Shown here piece by piece: positions 9,339 to 18,059 of a stretch of 64,000 bases of DNA. The notes under the pieces were generated by a model. The model saw nothing but the letters and a program-made list of their open reading frames with translations, was not told the DNA's origin and did not search any database. Numbering within the stretch: the first letter of the stretch is position 1; the number at the start of each line of letters is the position of its first letter. Position numbers and translations under genes: made by a program. Origin of the DNA: Mycobacterium gordonae (lineage in GTDB: Bacteria > Actinomycetota > Actinomycetes > Mycobacteriales > Mycobacteriaceae); contig NZ_CP070973.1 in assembly GCF_017086405.1 (NCBI RefSeq), forward strand, positions 6,108,739-6,172,738, in the 5' to 3' direction.

Positions 9339-10145
9339 CTACTTCGCCGACATCCGGATGCCGATTGCGGTCACAACCACATTGACCACGAACAGCGACA
9401 TGAACGCGTACACGACCGTCTCGTTGACGGCGTTGCCGACCGCCTTCGCCCCGCCGCCGGTGATCGTCAACCCCCGGTAACAGGCCACCAGCCCGGCGAT
9501 CAGGCCGAAAAGCGCTGCCTTGACACAGGAAATGATCACCTCGGGCACGCCGGTCAATAAGGTGATACCCGCGGCGAACGCACCGGGGTTCACGTCCTGG
9601 ACGAACACCGAAAAGATGTAGCCGCCGAGAATCCCGATGATCACGACCAGGCTGTTGAGCAGCAGCGCCACCAGTCCGGAAGCCAGCATGCGAGGCGTCA
9701 CCAACCGCTGAATCGGGTTGATGCCCAAGACCTCCATCGCGTCGATCTCTTCGCGGATCGTTCGCGATCCCAGGTCGGCGCACATTGCCGTGGCCCCGGC
9801 ACCGGCCACGATCAGCACCGTCACTAGAGGTCCGACCTGCGTGACCGCACCGAACGCGGCACCTGCACCAGAGAGGTCCGCGGCGCCGAGTTCCCGCAAC
9901 AGGATGTTCAGCGTGAAGCTAACCAAAACGGTGAACGGGATGGCCACCAACAACGTTGGCGCGAGCGCGACGCGGGCGACGAACCACGACTGCTCCAGGA
10001 ACTCACGCCACTGGACGGGCCGGCGGAACGCGAACTTGATGGCATCGGCCGACATCGCGAACAGCGCTCCCACGGCTTCCATGGGTTTGGAACCACGACC
10101 CAGCACGATGCCCGGGGTCCAGCGCTCCGCTCCCTTACTGGCCAT
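9339..10145 (-). CDS. yrbEA: YrbEA, MlaE-type permease subunit of the Mce transporter
   Basis: First gene of the transporter operon, 268 residues from ATG 10145, with an AAGGAT ribosome site upstream. MlaE-family permease with the coupling motif 'REEIDAMEVLGI' (Glu132, Glu133, Asp135) and five or six membrane segments. The 277-bp gap upstream is large enough for its own promoter, yet the CoA-transferase upstream is on the same strand, so read-through from 13154 is possible. No copy of the GAGAAT-N3-ATTCTC operator was found in that gap. Confidence 0.94.
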   Translation of the reverse strand: MASKGAERWTPGIVLGRGSKPMEAVGALFAMSADAIKFAFRRPVQWREFLEQSWFVARVALAPTLLVAIPFTVLVSFTLNILLRELGAADLSGAGAAFGAVTQVGPLVTVLIVAGAGATAMCADLGSRTIREEIDAMEVLGINPIQRLVTPRMLASGLVALLLNSLVVIIGILGGYIFSVFVQDVNPGAFAAGITLLTGVPEVIISCVKAALFGLIAGLVACYRGLTITGGGAKAVGNAVNETVVYAFMSLFVVNVVVTAIGIRMSAK

Positions 10146-10422
10146 GGCTCTGAGATCCTTTCCGGATCGTGTTGTGCGCGAACAGGTCCCGGTTAACGAA
10201 TGCCATCATCGGCCGTGACTGCGACGTACCGACGCCCTCCATACGCGCTATCAACCTCACGCCGGTTTTCTCCATTCGGTTGCGTGAGCTGCCGTTCCAG
10301 ACAGTGTCAGCGGCCCGCGCGCCAAGTCTGGAAGCGTTCGGCGATTATGACTCATACCGCAGCCCGTAGGAACCGAAATCGCACAACCGTTATCTGCGCG
10401 AACATCCTTGCCACCCCAAGTC

Positions 10423-11628
10423 CTAGGTGACCGCGCCCGCGGTCTTGAGTTCGATGATGCGGTCCCAGTCCAGGCCCAGTTCCTGCAGGATCTCATCGGT
10501 CTGCTCGGCGAAGCCGGGAGCCGGGCCGGTCTGCGGTGCGGTGACGTCGAACTGGACCGGGTTGGCGACCAGTTCGAGTTCGCCTGCGCGCACTAGGTAT
10601 TCGTTCGCCCGGATCTGCGCGTCGTCGGCCGCTTGCAGGGTGTCCTGCACCGGCGCCCATGGTCCTGCGAGCGTCGCAAAGCGTTCGCTCCACTCCGAAA
10701 GAGTGCGGGTTGCGAAGACTTTGGTCAAGATTTCCACTGCTTCCGCGGTATTGGCGGCGATCGTCTCGCCGTTCGCGAAACGCGGGTCGTCGATCAGTTC
10801 CGGACAGTCGATGTGCCGGCACACATCGGCCCAGAACTTGCCGGGCTGCATCATCACCAGGGAGATGTAGCGTCCGTCGGACGTGGGGTAGACCCCCACC
10901 AGGGGGTTGACCGGCGAACCATGAATGCCTGGAGGCGGCGCCTGCATCAGCTGACCCAGGTGCTTGGTCAGCGCCACGGTATGCCCGAGCGACCACAGAC
11001 CGCTACCCAGCAGCGACACGTCGACGACCGACGGTTCGCCGGTGCGCTCACGTTTGAGGAGAGCCGCGGCGATGCCACCGGCCAGGTTGGTGCCGGAGAT
11101 GGTGTCGCCATACGCCGGCCCAGGCGGATTGATCATGCCCTCATAGCCCATCGGGGTGATGGTGGCCGCGGTTCCGGCTCGACACCAGAAGGCGGTCATG
11201 TCGTAGCCACCCTTGGTGGCTTCATTGCCGCGTGGCCCGAGCGCGCTCCCGCGAGCGTAGACGATCTTCGGGTTGATCGCCCGTATGTCGTCGACATCGA
11301 TGCCGAACTTCTGCCGATGGTCGGGCAGGAAGCTGGTCAGGAACACATCGGCGCGACGGGCGAGTTCGTAGAGCACCTCCTTGCCTTCCGGAACCGACAT
11401 GTCCAGGCCGATGCTGCGCTTGCCGCGGTTGGCGTGTTCGATATTGGGGTTGGGGTCGCCCTCGACGCGCAACATGCCGGTCTGGCGAAGCCCCCGCTGC
11501 GGGTCACCGGTCACCGCGTGCTCGACCTTGATGACGTCGGCTCCCCATTCGCGCAGCACGGCCCCCGCCGACGGGACGAACCCGTACATGGCGACTTCCA
11601 GGACGCGGATGCCTTCGAGTGGTTTCAC
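10423..11628 (-). CDS. class III (CaiB/BaiF family) CoA-transferase or racemase
   Basis: 401 residues with the family fold signatures: N-terminal 'LEGIRVLEVA...GAVLREWGADVIKVE', and Asp143 in 'GGYDMTAFW', the position of the catalytic Asp that forms an aspartyl-CoA anhydride. These enzymes move CoA between carboxylic acids or epimerise alpha-methylacyl-CoAs; which is not decided by sequence. Start GTG 11628 overlaps the stop of the aldehyde dehydrogenase (GTGA), so the two are translationally coupled: aldehyde oxidised to acid, then acid loaded on CoA, is a sensible sequence. Confidence 0.9.
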   Translation of the reverse strand: MKPLEGIRVLEVAMYGFVPSAGAVLREWGADVIKVEHAVTGDPQRGLRQTGMLRVEGDPNPNIEHANRGKRSIGLDMSVPEGKEVLYELARRADVFLTSFLPDHRQKFGIDVDDIRAINPKIVYARGSALGPRGNEATKGGYDMTAFWCRAGTAATITPMGYEGMINPPGPAYGDTISGTNLAGGIAAALLKRERTGEPSVVDVSLLGSGLWSLGHTVALTKHLGQLMQAPPPGIHGSPVNPLVGVYPTSDGRYISLVMMQPGKFWADVCRHIDCPELIDDPRFANGETIAANTAEAVEILTKVFATRTLSEWSERFATLAGPWAPVQDTLQAADDAQIRANEYLVRAGELELVANPVQFDVTAPQTGPAPGFAEQTDEILQELGLDWDRIIELKTAGAVT

Positions 11629-13154
11629 GCGCCTACCCCCTGAGCGGCCGGCATGGCAAACGTCTTATTTTCCAAGAACTCTTCGAGTCCGGCGACGCCC
11701 ATCTCCCGACCAACTCCGGACTGCTTGAACCCGCCGAACGGGCTGTCCGCGCCGAAGTAGTTGCCGCCGTTGACCGAAAACGAGCCGGCGCGAATCCGGC
11801 GTGCCACCGACAGGGCACGGTCCTGGTCGCGGCTGAAGACCGCGCCGGCCAGACCGTAGATCGAGTTGTTGGCGATGCGCACCGCGTCGTCGTCATCGTC
11901 GTACCCGATCACCACCAAGACCGGCCCGAACACCTCGTCCTGGGCGATCTCGCTGTCCGGATCGACGTTGGTGAGCAGGGTCGGTGCGTAGCAGAAGCCG
12001 GGCTCCAACCGCTTGCCTCCGGTGACCAGCGTGGCACCCGCGGCGACGGCCCGCGCGACCATGCCGTCGACCTTGTCGCGCTGACGCTCGTTGATCAGCG
12101 GTCCCATAAAGGTTTTCGGATCGGCCGGGTCACCGTGGCGGACCTTGGCGAAGTTTTGCGCGATCAGCTCGACGATCTCGTCGTGGTGCTTCTTGGGAAC
12201 CAGCAGCCGCGAGGTTAGCGCGCAGCCCTGGCCGGCGTGGGTGACCATGCTGAACGCGGCGAACATGGCCGCGCCGGCGAAGTCGGCGTCGTCGAGCATG
12301 ATCACCGCGGACTTGCCGCCCAGCTCCAGGAAGACGCGCTTGACGGTGTCGCTGGCGGCGGCCATGATCTTGCGCCCGACCGCCGTGGATCCGGTGAAGG
12401 TCACCACGTCAACGTCGGGACTGGTGGTCAGCGCTTCGCCCACCGCCGGGTCCGACGAGCTGAGCACGTTGACGACGCCGGGCGGGATGTCGGTGTGGTT
12501 GGCGATCAGCTCGCCCAGGGCCAGGGTGATCAAGGGCGTGTCCGGCGCGCCCTTGAGTACGACGGTGCAGCCGGCGGCGAGCGCGGGAGGCAGCTTGGCC
12601 AGCGCGAGCTGGTTCGGGTAGTTGTAGGCGATGATCGCCGCGACCACGCCCGCGGCTTCTTTTTCCACCCAGCGGTGGTGGCGCATGCCACGCGACTCCG
12701 TCTCGCCGAGGTCATCGGAAAATTCATAGGTACGCAACAAGTCGGCGTAGAACCGGACGATGCCGATTGGCTCGTCTAATTGCGCGCCGTGGGTCAGCGC
12801 ACGGGTGGCACCGACTTCGGCGATGGTCAGCTCGCGCAACTCCTCGGCATGGTCGAGCAACGCCCGGTGCAACTGATCCAGACAACGGATGCGGAACTCG
12901 ACGTCGGTGGACCAGCTGGTGGTGTCGAAGGCCCGCCGCGCCGCCGCGATGGCCTGCTGCGCCACGTCAACGCCGGCGTCGGGCGCATATCCCAGCACCT
13001 CACCGGAGGCGGGGTTAATGGTGGGAAACGTGTTCGCCGTTGTCACCAGCCGGCCGTCGATCAGCAATCGCCGGTCAGGGTTGTTGCCGGACTCGCCGCA
13101 GCCACCGGTCGGACGATCACCGACGTGGTTCTTCCCCGTGTCCTGCACTGACAT
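11625..13154 (-). CDS. NAD(P)-dependent aldehyde dehydrogenase
   Basis: 509 residues from ATG 13154, preceded by GAGGGG; the longer open frame upstream reads through the promoter and is rejected. It has all the signature residues: 'AAIIAYNYP' with Asn178, 'VTFTGSTAVG' (253-261), 'LELGGKSA' with general base Glu277, and 'AGQGCALTSRL' with nucleophile Cys311. It oxidises an aldehyde to an acid. The operator GATAAT-N3-ATTCTC lies 34 bp before the start, and the gene is transcribed away from the SDR-ferredoxin-P450 unit, sharing its control region. Substrate unknown; neighbours suggest a product of P450 or SDR oxidation. Confidence 0.95.
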   Translation of the reverse strand: MSVQDTGKNHVGDRPTGGCGESGNNPDRRLLIDGRLVTTANTFPTINPASGEVLGYAPDAGVDVAQQAIAAARRAFDTTSWSTDVEFRIRCLDQLHRALLDHAEELRELTIAEVGATRALTHGAQLDEPIGIVRFYADLLRTYEFSDDLGETESRGMRHHRWVEKEAAGVVAAIIAYNYPNQLALAKLPPALAAGCTVVLKGAPDTPLITLALGELIANHTDIPPGVVNVLSSSDPAVGEALTTSPDVDVVTFTGSTAVGRKIMAAASDTVKRVFLELGGKSAVIMLDDADFAGAAMFAAFSMVTHAGQGCALTSRLLVPKKHHDEIVELIAQNFAKVRHGDPADPKTFMGPLINERQRDKVDGMVARAVAAGATLVTGGKRLEPGFCYAPTLLTNVDPDSEIAQDEVFGPVLVVIGYDDDDDAVRIANNSIYGLAGAVFSRDQDRALSVARRIRAGSFSVNGGNYFGADSPFGGFKQSGVGREMGVAGLEEFLENKTFAMPAAQGVGA

Positions 13155-13187
13155 AGGGCCCCTCGCGGTTAATGTGGTGACGGTCAC

Positions 13188-13202
13188 GATAATTTCATTC
13201 TC
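13188..13202. promoter_or_regulatory. operator copy 1, before aldehyde dehydrogenase
   Basis: GATAAT-TTC-ATTCTC, an imperfect inverted repeat with 6-bp arms and a 3-bp spacer. It matches the perfect copy at 17993 with one mismatch in the left arm, and similarity continues outside the box (both are followed by GTC and preceded by GTCACGAT). Likely a TetR-type repressor site; the regulator is not identified. Confidence 0.6.
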
Positions 13203-13363
13203 GTCTTCGGCGAATCTTACATTCGGCATCTGAGAACACAAGAAAGCGCCTCGCTCCGATTTGCCGGCCCATGGGCTAAGCGACCGCTCAGCGACACGTC
13301 GTTGTAGCCTCTTGCCGCAGGACTGAGGCGGTTTGGCGGCTTGCTTGCACCCCACTTCGGCGT

Positions 13364-13378
13364 GAGAGTACGATTCTC
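13364..13378. promoter_or_regulatory. operator copy 2, before SDR
   Basis: GAGAGT-ACG-ATTCTC, same geometry as the copies at 13188, 17993 and 57717, with one mismatch in the left arm. It sits 64 bp before the SDR start and 210 bp from the aldehyde dehydrogenase start, so each of the two divergent units has its own box. Confidence 0.58.
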
Positions 13379-13441
13379 ATAATCGCAAGGGAGATTCTTC
13401 GTGTATGAGATCGGCGACGCAACCGGCCGGGTAGAACGGTC

Positions 13442-14143
13442 ATGAGGACGGCGGTAGTGACCGGTGGCGGGTCGGGCATCGGACTGGCCGTCGCACAGCG
13501 CCTGCGGGCGGACGGTCGCAACGTCGCCACCATTGACCTCAAACCCTCCGACGACGACCTGTGCTACACCGCCGACGTCACCGATCGCTCGCAGATCGAG
13601 GCCGCGCTGTCGGGCATTCGCGAGCGCCTGGGACCGGTGACGATCCTGGTCAACGCGGCCGGACTCGACGGCTTCCAGCGCTTCGCCAACATCACGTTCG
13701 AGGACTGGCAGCGGGTGATCGACGTCAACCTGCACGGGGTGTTCCACATGACTCAGGCGGTGCTGCCGGACATGCTGGAGGCGGGGTGGGGACGAATCGT
13801 CAACATCTCGTCGTCGAGCACGCACTCCGGCGTTGCCCGCATGTCGCACTACGTCGCCGCCAAGTCGGCGGTCAACGGACTGACCAAGTCGTTGGCACTC
13901 GAGTACGGACCCAGTGGCATCACGGTCAACGCCGTCCCCCCCGGCTTCATCGACACCCCAATGCTGCGCAACGCCGAGACTCAGGGGTTCCTGGGCGACG
14001 TCGAACAAAACATCGCCCGCACACCGGTGCGCCGCATCGGCAAGCCCGAGGACATCGCCGCGGCATGCGCTTTCCTGTCTTCCGACGAAGCCAGCTATAT
14101 CACCGGTCAGATACTGGGTGTCAACGGCGGTCGAAACACCTGA
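13442..14143 (+). CDS. short-chain dehydrogenase/reductase
   Basis: 233 residues, classical SDR: cofactor motif 'TGGGSGIG' (7-14), 'NAAG' (71-74), the catalytic Ser near 124-126, and 'YVAAK' giving Tyr137 and Lys141. It interconverts a hydroxyl and a ketone using NAD(P). It leads a plus-strand unit with the ferredoxin (14 bp gap) and the P450, so it probably acts on the P450 product or substrate. The class C-terminal 'PEDIAAACAFLSSDEASYITGQ' is intact. Confidence 0.92.
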   Translation: MRTAVVTGGGSGIGLAVAQRLRADGRNVATIDLKPSDDDLCYTADVTDRSQIEAALSGIRERLGPVTILVNAAGLDGFQRFANITFEDWQRVIDVNLHGVFHMTQAVLPDMLEAGWGRIVNISSSSTHSGVARMSHYVAAKSAVNGLTKSLALEYGPSGITVNAVPPGFIDTPMLRNAETQGFLGDVEQNIARTPVRRIGKPEDIAAACAFLSSDEASYITGQILGVNGGRNT

Positions 14144-14157
14144 TCGATGGAGGTTCC

Positions 14158-14352
14158 ATGAAGGTCTGGGTTGATCCGGAACGCTGCCAGGGGCACACCT
14201 TGTGCGCGATGATCGCACCGGATTCGTTCCAGCTGAGCGACATCGACGGCAGCTCGGCGGCGGTCAGCGAGGTGGTCCCGGACGATCAGGTCGATCAGGT
14301 CCGTGAGGCCGCGCAATCCTGCCCCGAGCAGGCCATCAGCGTGAGCGATTGA
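14158..14352 (+). CDS. [3Fe-4S] ferredoxin, P450 redox partner
   Basis: 64 residues from ATG 14158 with a GGAGG ribosome site 5 bp upstream. Cys10, Cys16 and Cys55 (C-x5-C...C-P) form the single-cluster pattern of mycobacterial ferredoxins that serve cytochromes P450. A 3Fe-4S rather than 4Fe-4S cluster is inferred from His (QGHTLC) at the position that holds the missing Cys. It lies directly before the P450 with overlapping stop and possible TTG start, so the two are very likely partners. Confidence 0.9.
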   Translation: MKVWVDPERCQGHTLCAMIAPDSFQLSDIDGSSAAVSEVVPDDQVDQVREAAQSCPEQAISVSD

Positions 14353-14372
14353 ACACCAAGGGGGACAACGCT

Positions 14373-15734
14373 TTGAGCGTTGATGACGTCGTTGCCGACG
14401 ACCGGAAAAAGAACAGTTACCACTTCGACCGCCACTCAGCGGAGTACCGGTCGCAGTTCAAGACGATCACCGAGGAGATGCACGCCCGCTGCCCGATGGC
14501 GTGGACCGACACCTACGGCGGGCACTGGGTCGCGGCCGGCAGCCACGAAGTGTTCGAGTTGGCCCGGTGTCCGGCCGTCTCCAACGATCATGACATCCGG
14601 GGCGAACGCCATGGCTACAAAGGTATTTCGATTCCGACCGCCCGCCGGGTCAGCATGGTGCGGGGCGGCATCCTGGAAATGGACGACCCCGAGCACCGCA
14701 CCTATCGCACGGTGCTCAACCCGTACCTGTCGCCCGCCGCGGTCAAGCGCTGGGAGCCGTTCATCGACGACGTGACTCGCGCCTGCCTCGACGAGAAGAT
14801 CCAGAGCGGCCGTATTGATTTCGTCGACGACCTGGCCAATGTCGTTCCGGCCGTGCTGACGCTGGCAATGTTGGGCATCCCGCTGAGGAAGTGGAACCTC
14901 TACAGCGAACCGGTCCATGCCGCGGTGTACACGCCGGAGCACTCTCCGGACATCGAGCGGGTCACCGAGATGCACCGGCAGATGGGCCTGGACATGGTCA
15001 GCAACATGATCGAGATTCGGGAGAATCCCCGCCCCGGATTGGTGAATGCGTTGCTGCAGATGAGGATCGAGGGGGAGCCGGCGCCCGATCTCGAGATCCT
15101 CGGCAACTTGGGTCTGATCATCGGTGGGGGGTTCGACACCACCACTGCCTTGACTGCGCATTCGCTGGAATGGCTGTCGGAGAACCCTGATCAGCGCGAG
15201 CGGCTCCGCCGTGAACGCGACATCCTGCTGGACCCGGCGACCGAGGAGTTCCTGCGCTATTTCACCCCGGCCCCCGGGGACGGCCGCACCTTCTCCGACG
15301 ACACCGAACTCGACGGCACGCAATTCAAAGAGGGCGAGCGGCTGTGGATCTCGTGGGCGATGGCCAACCGTGACCCGGCGGTGTTCGGGGCACCCGACGA
15401 GGTGGTCCTGGATCGTAAGGGCAACCGGCACTTCAGCTTCGGTATCGGTGTGCACCGCTGTATCGGGTCGAACGTGGCGCGCACGGTGTTCAAGTCGATG
15501 CTGAACGCGGTGCTGGACCGGATGCCGGATTACCGGTGCGATCCGGACGGCACCGTGCACTACGAGACCATCGGAGTGATCCAGGGGATGCGCAAGCTGC
15601 CCGCCACCTTCACGCCCGGGCCGCGCGTCGGCGCCGGGCTGGACGAGACGCTGGACAAGCTGCAGCGGGCGTGCGACGAGCAGGAACTCGCCCGTCCCAT
15701 CACCGAGCGCAAGGAAGCCGCTGAGATTTCCTAG
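14373..15734 (+). CDS. cytochrome P450 monooxygenase
   Basis: 453 residues from TTG 14373, chosen because AAGGGGGA lies 7 bp upstream; a TTG at 14349 overlapping the ferredoxin stop is the alternative. Signatures: I-helix 'GGGFDTTTA' with acid-Thr pair for O2 activation, the ExxR motif in 'EEFLR', and heme loop 'FSFGIGVHRCIG' with the ligand Cys encoded at 15459-15461. Electrons would come from the ferredoxin just upstream. The cluster context (CoA-transferase, acyl-CoA dehydrogenases, SDR) suggests hydroxylation of a lipid or terpenoid-like substrate, but no CYP family number is assigned here. Confidence 0.95.
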   Translation: MSVDDVVADDRKKNSYHFDRHSAEYRSQFKTITEEMHARCPMAWTDTYGGHWVAAGSHEVFELARCPAVSNDHDIRGERHGYKGISIPTARRVSMVRGGILEMDDPEHRTYRTVLNPYLSPAAVKRWEPFIDDVTRACLDEKIQSGRIDFVDDLANVVPAVLTLAMLGIPLRKWNLYSEPVHAAVYTPEHSPDIERVTEMHRQMGLDMVSNMIEIRENPRPGLVNALLQMRIEGEPAPDLEILGNLGLIIGGGFDTTTALTAHSLEWLSENPDQRERLRRERDILLDPATEEFLRYFTPAPGDGRTFSDDTELDGTQFKEGERLWISWAMANRDPAVFGAPDEVVLDRKGNRHFSFGIGVHRCIGSNVARTVFKSMLNAVLDRMPDYRCDPDGTVHYETIGVIQGMRKLPATFTPGPRVGAGLDETLDKLQRACDEQELARPITERKEAAEIS

Positions 15735-15738
15735 CGCG

Positions 15739-15793
15739 AGCAGACGGCAAAGCGCCTCACTTCGGCACGAAAATGCAGGCTTTGGCGTCTGCT
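15739..15793. terminator. long stem-loop between convergent genes
   Basis: Arms 15739-15752 (AGCAGACGGCAAAG) and 15780-15793 pair over 14 bp with one mismatch around a 27-nt loop, between the P450 stop and the acyl-CoA dehydrogenase stop. It can act as a bidirectional terminator. No U tract follows, which is common in mycobacteria. Confidence 0.65.
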
Positions 15794-15804
15794 TGCGGAC
15801 AAAC

Positions 15805-16980
15805 TCAGCCTCGCGGCAGACCGAGGACGCGCTGGGCGATGATGTTGCGCTGAATCTCCGACGTTCCGCCGGCGATCGTGCCGGAAAAGCTTCGTGCGTA
15901 ACGCTCGAACCAGCTCGCGAAGTAGTCGTCGAGGTTCATCGGCGCATACGGACCGGTGAGCCCCGGGTGCACGAGCCCATCACCGTCGGCGGCTTCCAGC
16001 GCGTACTCGCTGATCCGCAGCTCCGCCTCGGAGCCGAGCAACTTCAGCACGGAGATCGCCGAGGTGTCGTCCTCCCCGCGGGAGGCTCGCGCCAGCGCCA
16101 CCGAACCCAGCAACCGCAGCGCCTGCTTGTCCATGATCGTGGTGGCATACCGGTCACGATCGAGGTCACCGGCGGGATGGAAGTCGGCGAGCATGTTGTC
16201 CATGCGGTCGGCGAAGCCAAGCCACATCATGGTGCGTTCGTGACCCAGCGAGCCGTTGGCCACCCGCCAGCCCTGGTTCAGTTCGCCGACTAGGTTCGCC
16301 GCGGGCACCGTGGCGTCGGTGAAGAACACCTCGTTGAAGTCCAGATCGTCGTCGGCGCAGATCGACGCGAAGGGCCGGCGCACCACACCCTCGGTGTCGG
16401 TGGGGATCAGTAATGCACTGATGCCCTTGTGTTTCGGCGCATCGGGGTCAGTCCGCACGAACGTCAGCAGCACGTCGGCGTCATGGGCGCCGGAGGTCCA
16501 TACTTTTTGCCCGTTGACGATGAAGTGGTCGCCGTCCAGCACCGCGCGAGTGCGCAGCGCCGCCAGGTCGGAACCGGCGCTCGGTTCGCTCATGCCCAGC
16601 GACGCGGTGATCTCAGCGCGCAGAATCGGCACCGCCCAGCGACGCTTCTGCTCCTCGCTGCCGAACGAGATAAGCGATGCCGCAACAATATTCACGCCCT
16701 GCGGATTGAGGCTGTGGTAGATGCGCCGCCGGCACAGCTCCTCGAAATACACGTACTGCTGCAACACCGTCGCATTGCGCCCGCCGAACTCGGGGGGCTG
16801 GGTCGGCAACAGCCAGCCGCTCTCGAACAGCAGTCGCTGCCAACGGCGCGCCCAGCCCGGCATATGCGACACAGAGCGGGGACGCTCGACAGTTTCGCTC
16901 GCCGCAGGGAGGTTTTCGTCCAGGAACGCCGCGAATTCCGCTCGGAACTCCTCGATGTCGCTGTCAAAAGTCAGCTGCAC
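15805..16980 (-). CDS. acyl-CoA dehydrogenase, large subunit of a pair
   Basis: 391 residues, start GTG 16980. Acyl-CoA dehydrogenase fold with 'MSEPSAGSD' and 'VWTSGAHDAD' in the flavin domain and C-terminal 'AGGTSEIQRNIIAQRVLG'. In classical enzymes the catalytic Glu sits in Y-E-G-T; here that place is Gly, as in the heterotetrameric FadE enzymes of mycobacteria, where catalysis uses residues from elsewhere or from the partner chain. It overlaps the partner gene by 17 bp. Such alpha2beta2 enzymes typically handle bulky steroid-type acyl-CoAs. Confidence 0.92.
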   Translation of the reverse strand: MQLTFDSDIEEFRAEFAAFLDENLPAASETVERPRSVSHMPGWARRWQRLLFESGWLLPTQPPEFGGRNATVLQQYVYFEELCRRRIYHSLNPQGVNIVAASLISFGSEEQKRRWAVPILRAEITASLGMSEPSAGSDLAALRTRAVLDGDHFIVNGQKVWTSGAHDADVLLTFVRTDPDAPKHKGISALLIPTDTEGVVRRPFASICADDDLDFNEVFFTDATVPAANLVGELNQGWRVANGSLGHERTMMWLGFADRMDNMLADFHPAGDLDRDRYATTIMDKQALRLLGSVALARASRGEDDTSAISVLKLLGSEAELRISEYALEAADGDGLVHPGLTGPYAPMNLDDYFASWFERYARSFSGTIAGGTSEIQRNIIAQRVLGLPRG

Positions 16981-17962
16981 GGTACTCCTCGGCGATTCGC
17001 GCCCGGTGTTCGGCGGCGCCCCCGAGCATCAGCTCACCCGCCTTTGCGCGCTTGAGCGCGAACTGTAGATCGTTCTCCCAGGTGAATCCCATGGCCCCGT
17101 GCAGTTGTAGCCCGTGGCGGAACACCAGCGACTGGCATTCCCCTGCCGACGCCTTGGCCATCGCCGCGGCCAGACGCCGGCGTGGGTCGTCGGCGGAAAT
17201 CGTCAGTGCGGCGAAATAGGCCAGCGCCCTGGCTCGTTGCACCGCGACGTGCATGTCGGCCGCCTTGTGCTGGACGGCTTGGAAGGAACCGATGGGAACA
17301 CCGAATTGGTGTCGGCTGCGGGCGTGCTCGAGCACCAGGTCCAGAATGCGCTGGCAGGCGCCGACCATGGTGAGGGCCATGCCGGTCAGGGCGATGTGGT
17401 GCGCGCGCTCCCGGTCGACGTTCACCCGGTCGCTGTCGGGCACCCGCACATCGTGGAAGGACAAATCGGCCACGTGCAGCACCGGGTCGAACACTGATTC
17501 GCGCCGGGCGGACAACTGGCCGGCATCGGTGAGGAACACCCCGGCCTCGGTGACCACGGCGACGCGCTCGGCCCGGTCACCGTCGAGAACATGACGGGCG
17601 GTGCCGTCCAACACCCAGCCGTCGGCGTCACGGCGGGCCGAGACCCCGTCGTACACCGCCGCGCCGGACACGTCCGGGTCGAATCGCTGTCCCGCCAGCG
17701 GTGCGAACTGGCTCATGGTCGCCAGGAACGGAGTGGGGTCGGTGGCGTGGCCCAGTTCTTCCAGCACGATCGCGAGTTCCACCGCGCTGGCCGGATCGTT
17801 CAGGTCGGTCCAGCCAAGCTTGCGATAGAGCTTCCACAGCGGCTCGGTGTCGGCACCGTCTTCGGCCACGCCGCGCACCAGAGCAGGCGGACACTGTTTG
17901 GTGACGACGTCGCGCACCGTGTCCTGCCACAGTCGCTGATCAGCATCGAACTCCAAGAGCAT
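16964..17962 (-). CDS. acyl-CoA dehydrogenase, short partner subunit
   Basis: 332 residues, about 60 shorter than a full acyl-CoA dehydrogenase, with a degenerate middle domain but the usual C-terminal 'RSRHQFGVPIGSFQAVQHKAAD' and 'QLHGAMGFTWENDLQ'. Length, divergence and overlap with the large subunit gene point to a FadE heterotetramer. It is the first gene of the minus-strand pair, and a perfect GAGAAT-N3-ATTCTC operator lies 31 bp before its ATG. Confidence 0.9.
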   Translation of the reverse strand: MLLEFDADQRLWQDTVRDVVTKQCPPALVRGVAEDGADTEPLWKLYRKLGWTDLNDPASAVELAIVLEELGHATDPTPFLATMSQFAPLAGQRFDPDVSGAAVYDGVSARRDADGWVLDGTARHVLDGDRAERVAVVTEAGVFLTDAGQLSARRESVFDPVLHVADLSFHDVRVPDSDRVNVDRERAHHIALTGMALTMVGACQRILDLVLEHARSRHQFGVPIGSFQAVQHKAADMHVAVQRARALAYFAALTISADDPRRRLAAAMAKASAGECQSLVFRHGLQLHGAMGFTWENDLQFALKRAKAGELMLGGAAEHRARIAEEYRAADF

Positions 17963-17992
17963 CCGGGCCGCCTCCCGTCACGATTATCTGGT

Positions 17993-18007
17993 GAGAATAT
18001 CATTCTC
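17993..18007. promoter_or_regulatory. operator copy 3, perfect palindrome
   Basis: GAGAAT-ATC-ATTCTC: perfect 6-bp arms around 3 bp, between the divergent acyl-CoA dehydrogenase pair (31 bp) and the SnoaL-like gene (53 bp). It is the best copy of the four. Close spacing to both starts fits a repressor that blocks both directions. Confidence 0.68.
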
Positions 18008-18059
18008 GTCGTTGGAAGTAGTAATCTCAGAATCTGCCTACGAACTACGGAGGGCCGCC

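Noticed and set aside
10146..10422. GAGAAT-N3-ATTCTC operator before yrbEA
   Set aside because: Only loose partial matches such as GATTATGACTC were found, so joint control of the mce operon by that repressor is not supported.
14436..15560. Minus-strand frame of 374 codons opposite the P450
   Set aside because: The P450 on the plus strand has all family motifs; the opposite frame is His/Arg/Val noise.
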